Shown: positions 1 to 7,273, numbered from the stretch's first letter. The stretch: DNA of 15,460 nt from an uncultured Oscillospiraceae bacterium (GCA_944385195.1 CALWWH010000271.1:1-15460), one strand, 5' to 3'. Notes: generated from the letters alone by a model not told the origin. Made by a program: numbers and translations.

Positions 1-651
1 CGCTTCCATCGCAAAGCTGGCTGTCACACCGCCCGTAGTCGGGTCGGTAAGTACAGCAATATACAAAAGTCCTGCATCACTGTGCTGTTTTACCGCAGCA
101 CTTGTTTTTGCCATTTGCATCAGAGACAGGAGTCCCTCCTGCATGCGCGCGCCGCCGGATACGGTGAACCCGATGACAGGTAGGCGATAGCGTTTGGCAT
201 ACTCAAAAAGTGCCGTAATCCTCTCCCCGACCGCACTGCCCATGCTGCCCATCATGAAGTAGGACTCCATGACAAACAGGCAGCACTTGTGCTGATCGAT
301 CGTAGCGGTACCGCAGATCACTGCTTCTTCTTCACTGCTTGCAATCCGAACCGTCTCCACCTTACTCTTATAGCCTGGGAAATCCAGGGGATCGTCAGCT
401 TTTATATTGGAATACAGCTCTTGGAAACTATCCTTGTCGGCAATCATTTGAATACGCTGCCGGGCTTTCATGCGGAAATGGTGTCCGCAGGAACACACCA
501 AATCATTTGCCCACAGGCGGCTTAAAGGAATATCCTTATGGCAATTGGGGCATTTCATTTCGGGTTCGCCGGCATCCTGCTGCACGGGCGCTTCTGTGCG
601 GCCGCCTTCTTCCAGCCGGTTTTGGGGCTTTAAAAAATTCAATAATGCCAT
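1..651 (-). CDS. accD: Acetyl-CoA carboxylase carboxyltransferase subunit beta, partial (3' end cut by window edge)
   Basis: AccD is the beta half of the carboxyltransferase, which with AccA moves the carboxyl group from biotinyl-AccB to acetyl-CoA to give malonyl-CoA in the cytoplasm. I translated it directly: 217 codons run open to the window edge, against a usual length near 290, so roughly the last quarter is missing. The start ATG at 651 lies 4 bp after the accC stop, with AGGTGA overlapping that stop as ribosome binding site. An N-terminal zinc ribbon is visible: CPNC at residues 34-37 and CSC at 53-55, followed by GHHF. The crotonase-fold core shows SGGARMQEG (165-173) and DPTTGGVTASFA (203-214), both characteristic of AccD. 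The second zinc-ligand pair is CxC rather than the usual CxxC. It is the last visible gene of the fab/acc operon; accA would be expected next, outside the window. Confidence 0.96.
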   Translation of the reverse strand, partial: MALLNFLKPQNRLEEGGRTEAPVQQDAGEPEMKCPNCHKDIPLSRLWANDLVCSCGHHFRMKARQRIQMIADKDSFQELYSNIKADDPLDFPGYKSKVETVRIASSEEEAVICGTATIDQHKCCLFVMESYFMMGSMGSAVGERITALFEYAKRYRLPVIGFTVSGGARMQEGLLSLMQMAKTSAAVKQHSDAGLLYIAVLTDPTTGGVTASFAMEA

Positions 652-655
652 ATCG

Positions 656-1963
656 TCACCTGTTTCCCATAAATGTTAAATCATAGCTGCCGGAGATGAA
701 GCGTTCATCCTCCACAATATGAAGCTGCTCCTCAATATTCGTCGGAATACCTTCTACAACCAATTCACACAGGGCTGCATTGATCTTTCGTAGGGTCTCT
801 TCCCGCGTCTTTGCGTATACAATCAATTTCCCCAGCAGGGAATCATAATAAGGAGACACAGAAGCCCCCTCAATGAGCCAGGAATCAAATCGAACCGAGG
901 GTCCTCCGGGAACGTGGAGCATTTTGAGGGTTCCGCAGCTTCTGGCGTTGATCCGGCACTCGATTGCCGAGCCCGTGAGTGAGATGTCCTCCTGTGTAAA
1001 ATCCAGGGGAATACCAGCCGCAATACGGATCTGCCATTTGACCAAATCATAGCCTGTCAGCATCTCCGTGACGCAGTGCTCGACTTGTAGGCGCACATTC
1101 ATTTCCATAAACCAGAACTTCCCGTCCTGATCTAGAAGAAATTCCAACGTCCCGGCGCCGACATAGCCTATTTGCTTCACAGCGTCTGTGGCCAGCTTCA
1201 TGATTTCCTTTCGCTGCGCACTATTGACAGTGGGGGACGGCGTTTCCTCCAGTAACTTTTGGTTTCTCCTTTGGATCGAACAGTCACGGTCTCCAAGGCA
1301 GACCACGTTTCCGTACTCGTCGGCAAGGATTTGCAGCTCCACGTGTTTTGCCGGGAAAATATATTTTTCCAGATACACGCTGCCATCGCCAAAGGCGCTG
1401 ATAGCCTCGCTGCTGGCCTGATGATACGCTTCGATCAGTTCCTCGTCGGTGTGCACCAGGCGAATCCCGCGGCCTCCGCCGCCGGCGCAAGCTTTGATCA
1501 TCACGGGATACCCGACCGTTTCCGCCGCTTTCCTTGCCTCTTCCACAGAGCTCAGCGCTTTTGTCCCCGGAATCACAGACAGGCCGGTATTTCGGATCAA
1601 TTCCTTTAGGATTGCCTTATCGCTCAAGCGCTCCATGTTTTCCGGATCGGGCCCGATGAATACCAAGCCGTTTTTCCTGCAAAGTCTCGCGAAGTGTGCG
1701 TTTTCAGAGAGAAAACCATAGCCGGGGTGGATCGCCTGCGCGCCTGCTAATATCGCTGCACTGATGATCTGGTTTTCATTGAGATAGCTGTCCGAGGCTT
1801 CCGGGCCGCCGATGCAGTAGCTTTGATCGGCAAGCGCCACATGCAGTGCATTTTTATCTGCCTCAGAGTACACTGCCACCGTGGTAATACCCATTTCCTT
1901 GCAGGCCCGGATGATTCGGACGGCAATTTCGCCGCGGTTGGCGATCAATATTTTGGAAAACAT
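656..1963 (-). CDS. accC: Acetyl-CoA carboxylase, biotin carboxylase subunit
   Basis: AccC uses ATP and bicarbonate to carboxylate the biotin on AccB. The 435-residue product starts with MFSKILIANRGEIAVR, the classic biotin carboxylase N-terminus. Visible functional residues by family alignment are K116, K157 with the glycine-rich ATP lid GGGGRG (161-166), H207, the ATP/Mg glutamate E287 and the RLQVEH motif (291-296, containing the catalytic Arg). The EHPGYGFLSEN-like segment and the ECRIN Arg (R337) are also present. The start ATG at 1963 has AGGAG shortly upstream and lies 3 bp from the fabZ stop. The protein is slightly short (usual about 445-455). The difference falls just after ECRINA, where the common FxPSPGxI loop is missing and the chain goes almost directly to the LHVPGG segment. 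Operon context between fabZ and accD supports the fatty-acid rather than another biotin enzyme role. Confidence 0.97.
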   Translation of the reverse strand: MFSKILIANRGEIAVRIIRACKEMGITTVAVYSEADKNALHVALADQSYCIGGPEASDSYLNENQIISAAILAGAQAIHPGYGFLSENAHFARLCRKNGLVFIGPDPENMERLSDKAILKELIRNTGLSVIPGTKALSSVEEARKAAETVGYPVMIKACAGGGGRGIRLVHTDEELIEAYHQASSEAISAFGDGSVYLEKYIFPAKHVELQILADEYGNVVCLGDRDCSIQRRNQKLLEETPSPTVNSAQRKEIMKLATDAVKQIGYVGAGTLEFLLDQDGKFWFMEMNVRLQVEHCVTEMLTGYDLVKWQIRIAAGIPLDFTQEDISLTGSAIECRINARSCGTLKMLHVPGGPSVRFDSWLIEGASVSPYYDSLLGKLIVYAKTREETLRKINAALCELVVEGIPTNIEEQLHIVEDERFISGSYDLTFMGNR

Positions 1964-1966
1964 TCT

Positions 1967-2383
1967 CTACACTCCTGTGATTGCAAATGAAAATTCAGCC
2001 GATGCACAGAGTTTTTCACCAACCATAACGCTACCCTCCGCAAAATAGAAGGGATGTTTTTTTCGTTTGATATGGCATCTGGTCTCAATCGTATCCCCCG
2101 GCCTGACCGGTGAGCGGAACTTGACATTGTTAAGCCCCGTGTACACCGGCAGCTTGCCCTCCGTCAGCGCGTCCGTCATAAGCACGCAAGCTGTCTGCGC
2201 CAAAATCTCGCAGAGAATGACGCCGGGAACAATGGGATTGTCCGGGAAATGACCTTTGAGGAAAAACTCATCTCCCCGAACGGTATAATGGCCAATGGCT
2301 GTACCGTCACTGTTCTCCACATTGTCCAGCAGGAGCATATGATCCCTGTGCGGCAGAATTTTCATGATTCCTTCTCTGTCCAT
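1967..2383 (-). CDS. fabZ: 3-hydroxyacyl-[ACP] dehydratase FabZ
   Basis: FabZ dehydrates 3-hydroxyacyl-ACP to trans-2-enoyl-ACP in each elongation cycle. The 138-residue hot-dog-fold protein has the family start MDREGIMKILPHRDHMLLLD and the active-site helix region GHFPDNPIVPGVILCEILAQ, with catalytic His45 and Glu59. A longer reading frame exists upstream, but the ATG at 2383 is chosen for three reasons: homology begins there, AGAGG is positioned just before it, and it lies 4 bp after the accB stop. The gene lies between accB and accC, a typical Clostridia/Bacilli arrangement. No FabA, FabM or other isomerase gene is visible, so the window does not show how unsaturated fatty acids would be made; a FabZ-like enzyme with isomerase activity cannot be told from FabZ by sequence alone. 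Confidence 0.96.
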   Translation of the reverse strand: MDREGIMKILPHRDHMLLLDNVENSDGTAIGHYTVRGDEFFLKGHFPDNPIVPGVILCEILAQTACVLMTDALTEGKLPVYTGLNNVKFRSPVRPGDTIETRCHIKRKKHPFYFAEGSVMVGEKLCASAEFSFAITGV

Positions 2384-2387
2384 GGGT

Positions 2388-2810
<423 letters not shown>

Positions 2811-2814
2811 TCGA

Positions 2815-4053
2815 TCACACCTTTCTAAAGTCCAGGCAGGCATTGTGTCCTCCAAAGCCCAGAGAATTGGATAGCGCCAGAGTGATATTTGCCTGCACTG
2901 CTGCGTTGGGGACATAGTTCAAATCGCACTGCTCATCTGGCTGCATCAAATGGATGGTGGGAGGGATAACGCCCTCGTTGAGCGCCATCAAACAGGCCAG
3001 CGCCTCGATCGCACCGGCAGCGCCGAGCATATGTCCGGTCATCGATTTGGTGGAACTGACAAAGGCCTTGCGCGCGTTCTCCTCGCCAAGCGCCTTCTTG
3101 ATCGCCAATGTTTCAATCACATCATTCATCGGTGTGCCAGTACCGTGGGCGTTGACATATACGACGTCCTGCTTAGAATATCCTGCCTCGCCCATGGCAT
3201 CCAGCATGGCCTGCGTACCGCCGCGGGCTTCCGGATGGGGGGCTGTAATGTGGTAGGCATCACAGGTAGAGCCATAGCCGCAGATCTCGCCGTATATTTT
3301 TGCGCCGCGGGCCTTGGCGTGCTCATATTCTTCCAGCACAAGGGCGGTAGCTCCCTCGCCGATGACAAAGCCGCTTCTGCGCTTATCAAAAGGCAAAGAG
3401 GCCGCATCAGGGTCCTCAGAGGTTGACAGTGCCTGCATATTCACAAAGCCCGCCCCAGCCATGGGTGTAATAGGGGCCTCGGTGCCGCCGGTAATGACCG
3501 CATCTGCATAGCCGTGGCGCACAAGACGCATTGCCTCTCCAATGGCATTGGAGCCGGAGGCACAGGCTGTCACCGCAGGCATGGCAGAGCCGCGGCAGTC
3601 GTGGCGGATGGCAATCATACCCGCCGCCATGTTTCCAATCATCATCGGCACAAATAGAGGAGACACGCGGCGCGGTCCCCTCTCAAGAAACTTGATATGC
3701 TCAGTTTCAAAGGTGCCGATGCCGCCGATTCCTGTCCCAAATATCACAGCAAAACGCTCAGGGATGACGGTACCCTCTATGCCGCTCTCATCAACAGCCT
3801 GCTGAGCAGCTGCTATGGCAAACTGTGCGTAGCGGTCGGTACGAAGAATGTCGTTGACTTCCAAATAGTCCTTGGGATCAAAGTTTTTGACTTCAGCAGC
3901 CAGCTTTGCCTTAAATTTTTCAGCGTCAAACAGTGTGATGGGTGCAATGCCGTTTTTGCCGTTTTTTAGACCCGACCAAGTCTCAGCAACCGTATTTCCC
4001 AAGGGAGTGATTGCACCAAGCCCCGTTACAACGACTCTTCTATTTTCACTCAT
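2815..4053 (-). CDS. fabF: Beta-ketoacyl-ACP synthase II
   Basis: FabF condenses acyl-ACP with malonyl-ACP, extending the chain by two carbons. The 412-residue thiolase-fold protein begins RRVVVTGLGAITPLGN and contains the Cys-His-His set: nucleophile C164 in TACASGSN, H303 in NAHGTGTP and H341 in STKSMTGHMLGAAG, with the conserved lysine K336. Length and motifs match FabF rather than FabH. The ATG at 4053 has a strong AAGGAG that overlaps the fabG stop codon 10 bp away. As no other ketosynthase is in the window, FabF is the only condensing enzyme seen in this operon, and initiation by a FabH must be encoded elsewhere if present. Confidence 0.97.
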   Translation of the reverse strand: MSENRRVVVTGLGAITPLGNTVAETWSGLKNGKNGIAPITLFDAEKFKAKLAAEVKNFDPKDYLEVNDILRTDRYAQFAIAAAQQAVDESGIEGTVIPERFAVIFGTGIGGIGTFETEHIKFLERGPRRVSPLFVPMMIGNMAAGMIAIRHDCRGSAMPAVTACASGSNAIGEAMRLVRHGYADAVITGGTEAPITPMAGAGFVNMQALSTSEDPDAASLPFDKRRSGFVIGEGATALVLEEYEHAKARGAKIYGEICGYGSTCDAYHITAPHPEARGGTQAMLDAMGEAGYSKQDVVYVNAHGTGTPMNDVIETLAIKKALGEENARKAFVSSTKSMTGHMLGAAGAIEALACLMALNEGVIPPTIHLMQPDEQCDLNYVPNAAVQANITLALSNSLGFGGHNACLDFRKV

Positions 4054-4063
4054 AGTTTTCTCC

Positions 4064-4792
4064 TTACATTGCGATTCCGCCGTCTACACGGAGAACCTCG
4101 CCGGTTACATATTTTGCAGTGACTAAAAACGCAACTGCCTGGGCAACGTCACTCGCCTGCCCCATCGTGCCAAGGGGAATCAGTTTTAAGAGTGGATTAT
4201 CCGCCTGATTTTCGGTCATATCCGTTGCGATGAAGCCTGGCGCCACCGCATTGCAGCGAATGCCCTTGGGCGCCAGCTCTTTGGCAACGGATTTCGTCAA
4301 ACCGATCAGTCCCGCTTTGGATGCCGAATAATTGCACTGTCCAGCATTGCCCATGAGGCCCGCCACCGAAGAGATATTTACGATACATCCCTCGCGATTG
4401 CGAATGAACAGCCCCGTCATATGACGGATCATATGAAAGGCGCCCTTGAGATTGGTGTCTAGCACCGCGTCAAAGTCCTCCTCCTTCATCATGGCAATCA
4501 TCCCATCTCGCGTAATTCCTGCGTTATTGACAAGGATTTGTGCCGTACCGAAATCCGCTTTGATTTGGGCGACCGTTTCCTTTGCCGAAGCAAAATCAGC
4601 CACGTCACAGCGGTAAGCATTGGCCTTTACGCCGTAGTCCTGCCGGCACTGGCTGCAAACCGCTTCTGCGGCGGCAGCGTTGCTGGCATAGACCACCGCA
4701 ATGTCAGCCCCCATGGACGCTAGCTGATATGCAATCGCTGCACCGATCCCACGGGACCCGCCGGTAATGACCGCTGTTTTTCCCTTTAACAT
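4064..4792 (-). CDS. fabG: 3-oxoacyl-[ACP] reductase
   Basis: FabG is the NADPH-dependent short-chain dehydrogenase that reduces 3-oxoacyl-ACP. The 242-residue Rossmann protein shows the cofactor motif TGGSRGIG (10-17), the VNNAG strand-end motif (88-92) and the catalytic tetrad N114, S142, Y155 and K159 (NYSASK). The C-terminal segment ends in the familiar VDGGIAM. Its ATG at 4792 overlaps the last 7 bases of fabD, and a full GAGGAGG ribosome site sits just before it, so translation is probably coupled. SDR enzymes are many, but operon position between fabD and fabF makes FabG the clear call. Confidence 0.97.
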   Translation of the reverse strand: MLKGKTAVITGGSRGIGAAIAYQLASMGADIAVVYASNAAAAEAVCSQCRQDYGVKANAYRCDVADFASAKETVAQIKADFGTAQILVNNAGITRDGMIAMMKEEDFDAVLDTNLKGAFHMIRHMTGLFIRNREGCIVNISSVAGLMGNAGQCNYSASKAGLIGLTKSVAKELAPKGIRCNAVAPGFIATDMTENQADNPLLKLIPLGTMGQASDVAQAVAFLVTAKYVTGEVLRVDGGIAM

Positions 4793-5685
4793 ACTTCCTC
4801 CTCGGTTAAGTACTCTGCAACACCGATTGCCTTGACCTCGGTGCTGATTTTCTTAATCATGTTTGTAAGCGTTTTCCCGGGACCGATTTCAATAAATGTA
4901 TCGACTCCCGCGGCCATCATATTGCAAATGGTTTTCTCCCATTGGACCGGATTGCAGATTTGCTGGGACAGCAGCTCAACCACATCATCTCCGTAAGGTT
5001 CCGCCGTCATGTTGGAATAGAGCGGTATGGTTCTGGGCTGAACCTTGGCAGAACGCAATTCTTCGGCGAAGGCCTGCGCTGCATCCTCCATAAATGGAGA
5101 GTGGAAAGCTCCCTTGACTTTTAGCGGGATGGCTCTGCCACCGGCGGATTTCACATCCGCAGCAAAGCCCGCCATCTGAGAACTCAGTCCGGAAACTGAG
5201 ATCTGCCCTGGGCAGTTATAGTTCACAGGATAGACCTCGGAATACTTTGCGCACAGAGCCTGCACCTGTTCCGGGCTCAGTTTGACCACCGCCGCCATGG
5301 AGGCCTCGAACTTTTCCGTCGCCTGCTGCATCAGCTCTGCGCGTCTGCATACCAGGCCAAAGCCGGTCTGCCGGTCAAACGTGCCACTTACTGTCGCGGC
5401 AACGACTTCGCCCCGAGAAAAGCCTGCCACCGCCTCCGGAGCCACCCCTTTTTCCAGGAGCACGCTGGCCGCAGCCAATTCCATCGCAAAAAGACACGGC
5501 TGCGTATTTCTCGTCTCTTTCAGTTCGTCTTCTGTGCCTTCGAAGCATTGGGCCGAGGTTCCCGGGCGCAGCGTATCGCACAGGTCAAAGACCTCTCGCG
5601 CTGCCGAATAGTTCTCATAGAGATCTTTTCCCATGCCGGGATGCTGGTCTCCCTGTCCTGAAAAAACAAATGCTATTTTACCCAT
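4786..5685 (-). CDS. fabD: Malonyl-CoA:ACP transacylase
   Basis: FabD transfers malonyl from CoA to the ACP phosphopantetheine. The 299-residue protein opens with IAFVFSGQGDQHPGMG (oxyanion Gln at 11), carries nucleophile S90, R115 in the RRAELMQ segment, catalytic H195 in GAFHSPFM and Q248 in NPVQWEK. The nucleophile elbow reads AGFSRGEVVA, where most FabD proteins have GHSLGE: His is replaced by Phe and Leu by Arg, although GxSxG is intact. The start ATG at 5685 is inside the end of fabK (13-bp overlap) with GAGGG upstream; the stop overlaps fabG. This suggests translational coupling along fabK-fabD-fabG. All catalytic residues are present, so I expect an active enzyme. Confidence 0.96.
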   Translation of the reverse strand: MGKIAFVFSGQGDQHPGMGKDLYENYSAAREVFDLCDTLRPGTSAQCFEGTEDELKETRNTQPCLFAMELAAASVLLEKGVAPEAVAGFSRGEVVAATVSGTFDRQTGFGLVCRRAELMQQATEKFEASMAAVVKLSPEQVQALCAKYSEVYPVNYNCPGQISVSGLSSQMAGFAADVKSAGGRAIPLKVKGAFHSPFMEDAAQAFAEELRSAKVQPRTIPLYSNMTAEPYGDDVVELLSQQICNPVQWEKTICNMMAAGVDTFIEIGPGKTLTNMIKKISTEVKAIGVAEYLTEEEVC

Positions 5686-6617
5686 TGCGATGCCCTCAGA
5701 AGGATCGGCTCAGCTTCCTCCATGACTTCCCTTACAATCTCTGCGGCTGGCTGTTCTTTTTTGACCATCGCAGCGATCTGTCCGGACAGGAAGCTGCCTC
5801 TTTCATTATCGCCCTCTTGGACCGCCAGCCGCAGGGCCCCGGTTCCGAGTTGCTCGAGCTCTTCGTCCGACATTCCACCGTATTCGGCTTCAAAATACTT
5901 TTTAGAAAACGGTGTTCTCAGGCTGCGAACAGGATGGCCCAAACGTTTTCCGGTAACAATCGTGCAAAGATCCGTAGCTTTGAGTATTTTTTCTTTGTAT
6001 ACCGGGTGAATGGTGCATTCGGTTGCACTCAGGAAGCGGGTGCCCATCTGAACGCCCTGCGCCCCCAGCATAAATGCCGCTGCAACGCCTCTGCCGTCTG
6101 CAATGCCGCCTGCTGCAAGGACAGGCAAGTTGGTTGCATCACAGACCTGAGGCACGAGCACCATGGTTGTCAGCTCCCCTACATGACCGCCGCTCTCGCC
6201 ACCTTCGGCAATTAAGGCGGACGCGCCAAGACGCGTCATCAGCTTCGCCATTGCAACCGAGGCCACAACAGGAATCACTTTGATGCCCACAGCCAGCCAA
6301 TCCTTGATATACTTAGAGGGGTTGCCTGCACCCGTGGTGACAACAGCAACCTTTTCTTCGATCACTGTCTGCGCCACTTCATCGGCAAACGGGCTCATGA
6401 GCATGATGTTTACGCCAAACGGCTTGTTGGTCATGCTTTTAGCAATTTGAATCTGCTGCCTAACATACTCGCCGGGGGCATTGCCTGCGGCAATGATCCC
6501 AAGACCGCCGCCATTTGACACGGCAGCGGCCAGTTTACCGTCAGCGATCCAAGCCATTCCTCCCTGAAATACCGGGTACTCAATCCCCAGCAGATCACAA
6601 ATAGATGACTTAATCAT
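5673..6617 (-). CDS. fabK: Enoyl-[ACP] reductase II (FMN-dependent, FabK type)
   Basis: FabK is the flavin-dependent enoyl-ACP reductase that completes each elongation cycle. It is unrelated to FabI, and the family is known for insensitivity to triclosan. The 314-residue TIM-barrel protein has the nitronate-monooxygenase/FabK signatures: YPVFQGGMAWIAD near the N-terminus, FGVNIML (67-73), EGGESGGHVGE with the His corresponding to the catalytic residue at H145, the phosphate-binding AAGGIADGRG and MGTRF. Nitronate monooxygenase is the main alternative for the family, but placement between acpP and fabD argues strongly for FabK. It starts 6 bp after acpP; the ribosome site is weak, with only a G-rich stretch at about -15, so its translation may depend on that of acpP. 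The 3' end overlaps fabD. Confidence 0.96.
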   Translation of the reverse strand: MIKSSICDLLGIEYPVFQGGMAWIADGKLAAAVSNGGGLGIIAAGNAPGEYVRQQIQIAKSMTNKPFGVNIMLMSPFADEVAQTVIEEKVAVVTTGAGNPSKYIKDWLAVGIKVIPVVASVAMAKLMTRLGASALIAEGGESGGHVGELTTMVLVPQVCDATNLPVLAAGGIADGRGVAAAFMLGAQGVQMGTRFLSATECTIHPVYKEKILKATDLCTIVTGKRLGHPVRSLRTPFSKKYFEAEYGGMSDEELEQLGTGALRLAVQEGDNERGSFLSGQIAAMVKKEQPAAEIVREVMEEAEPILLRASQWVK

Positions 6618-6623
6618 AGGGAG

Positions 6624-6845
6624 TTAGCCCCGCTTGCTCTGAATGAATTTGTCCAGGTCGTCGATGGTCTCTACCTTCTGATCCAGTTCGATCTCGATGC
6701 CGATTTCATCCTCCAGGCTCATCAGCAGCTCCACAGTATCCAAGGAGTCGATGCCAAGCTCGGAAAACTTGCTCTCCGGCTTTACCGCAGAGACATCACA
6801 GCCAGTGCGTTCGGACACGATTTTTGCGATCACATCAAAGTACAT
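6624..6845 (-). CDS. acpP: Acyl carrier protein
   Basis: This is the 73-residue carrier on which fatty acyl chains are built. The phosphopantetheine attachment motif GIDSLDTVELLM places the modified serine at S34; the protein is small and acidic, as expected. The open frame extends a few codons upstream to a TTG, but that TTG overlaps the GGAGG ribosome site. The ATG at 6845, eight bases downstream of GGAGG, is therefore the start. It is the first gene of the fab/acc operon and lies behind an extended -10 promoter and a small inverted repeat. Confidence 0.97.
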   Translation of the reverse strand: MYFDVIAKIVSERTGCDVSAVKPESKFSELGIDSLDTVELLMSLEDEIGIEIELDQKVETIDDLDKFIQSKRG

Positions 6846-6853
6846 AGTTTTTT

Positions 6854-6858
6854 CCTCC
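6854..6858 (-). promoter_or_regulatory. Ribosome binding site that fixes the acpP start
   Basis: GGAGG on the minus strand, eight bases before the ATG at 6845. It rules out the upstream in-frame TTG, which overlaps it. Confidence 0.9.
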
Positions 6859-6870
6859 AAAATTTTAATT

Positions 6871-6890
6871 CAAACGGTTTTTCCCGTTTG
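6871..6890 (-). repeat. Perfect 7-bp inverted repeat at the predicted 5' end of the acpP mRNA
   Basis: CAAACGG and CCGTTTG are separated by 6 bases. The element lies immediately downstream of the predicted transcription start (about 6893-6895) and about 25 bases before the acpP ATG. It could be an operator for a dimeric repressor or a stabilising 5' stem-loop in the mRNA; the sequence does not decide between them. I do not recognise it as a FapR or FabT site. Confidence 0.6.
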
Positions 6891-6899
6891 CCGCATTAC

Positions 6900-6928
6900 A
6901 TTATACCAACCTGCCGTTCACATGATTG
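6900..6928 (-). promoter_or_regulatory. Extended -10 promoter for the acpP-fab-acc operon
   Basis: On the minus strand, TATAAT at 6905-6900 is a perfect -10 box and is preceded by TGG, giving an extended -10 (TGnTATAAT). With a 17-bp spacer the -35 position reads CAATCA, which matches TTGACA at only two of six bases. Transcription would start near 6893-6895, giving a leader of about 50 bases. A strong -10 with a poor -35 fits either extended -10 dependence or help from an activator. Confidence 0.7.
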
Positions 6929-6934
6929 CTTCCC

Positions 6935-6954
6935 AGCGTTCCCAAAGCGTTCCC
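6935..6954 (-). repeat. Tandem direct repeat upstream of the acpP promoter
   Basis: AGCGTTCCC occurs at 6935-6943 and again at 6946-6954 (plus strand). The 11-bp period is about one helical turn, so both copies face the same side of the DNA. They lie at about -42 to -61 relative to the predicted start, just upstream of the weak -35, which is a typical place for an activator site. Confidence 0.55.
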
Positions 6955-6964
6955 TAATTGGAAA

Positions 6965-6987
6965 GATCCGCTCTGGTTTGGTCTTCC
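6965..6987. repeat. Imperfect direct repeat, copy 1
   Basis: This shares ATCCGCT, GGTT and GGTCTTCC, in order, with 7101-7120. Copy 1 has three extra bases relative to copy 2. Function is unknown. Confidence 0.55.
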
Positions 6988-7002
6988 AGTCGTGACAGAG
7001 AT

Positions 7003-7019
7003 CATCTGTTCAGCAGATG
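7003..7019. repeat. Inverted repeat CATCTG-N5-CAGATG
   Basis: A perfect 6-bp inverted repeat with a 5-base spacer, in the acpP upstream region. It may be a protein-binding site or small hairpin; a repeat this short can arise by chance. Confidence 0.4.
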
Positions 7020-7028
7020 TAATTATAT

Positions 7029-7038
7029 CCAAATTTGG
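7029..7038. repeat. Palindrome CCAAATTTGG
   Basis: A perfect 10-bp palindrome in an AT-rich patch of the acpP upstream region. A second TATAAT-like hexamer (minus strand, 7027-7022) abuts it but lacks a recognisable -35. Confidence 0.4.
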
Positions 7039-7051
7039 GTTATAAATATGC

Positions 7052-7066
7052 TGTCTCCAGGAGACA
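7052..7066. repeat. Palindrome TGTCTCC-A-GGAGACA
   Basis: A perfect 7-bp inverted repeat around one base. The same GGAGACA/TGTCTCC word is the inner half of the hairpin stem at 7164-7204, about 100 bp away, so the two elements could pair with each other in a read-through transcript. Confidence 0.55.
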
Positions 7067-7100
7067 AGCAATTTAAATCCTGCCTTCATATCATGCCGCA

Positions 7101-7120
7101 AATCCGCTGGTTGGTCTTCC
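7101..7120. repeat. Imperfect direct repeat, copy 2
   Basis: Nearly all of this 20-base segment matches 6965-6987 in the same orientation once three single- or two-base gaps are allowed. The two copies flank the palindromes at 7003-7066. Confidence 0.55.
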
Positions 7121-7163
7121 TCCGGGATGAGGCAGGCCGGTAATGCAGCGCAATTAATAGATA

Positions 7164-7204
7164 AGCCCCCCGGAGACAGACAATCAGACTGTCTCCGGGG
7201 GGCT
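7164..7204 (-). terminator. Strong hairpin downstream of ftsK, probable terminator
   Basis: Arms at 7164-7179 and 7189-7204 form a perfect 16-bp GC-rich stem (AGCCCCCCGGAGACAG and its complement) with a 9-base loop. It starts 113 bp beyond the ftsK stop. On the minus strand it is followed by TATCTATTAATT, which is AT-rich but not a true U-tract, so termination is likely but perhaps incomplete. Confidence 0.65.
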
Positions 7205-7273
7205 CAAATGGTTAAAAAGAATACGCCTGTAAAATTACTGCTTTAGGAAACAGGGCCCCTATCGGCCGAGAGG

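Noticed and set aside
6846..7000. FapR- or FabT-type operator
   Set aside because: I looked for TTAGTAC-type and TTTGA-N-TCAAA-type palindromes near the promoter and found no good match.
7022..7027. A second TATAAT on the minus strand upstream of acpP
   Set aside because: No -35 match at 16-18 bp and no TG extension; likely part of the AT-rich patch. The promoter at 6900-6928 is better.
6901..7101. A 66-codon minus-strand frame upstream of acpP
   Set aside because: It needs a TTG start without a ribosome site, runs through the repeats, and ends within the -10 box of the acpP promoter.
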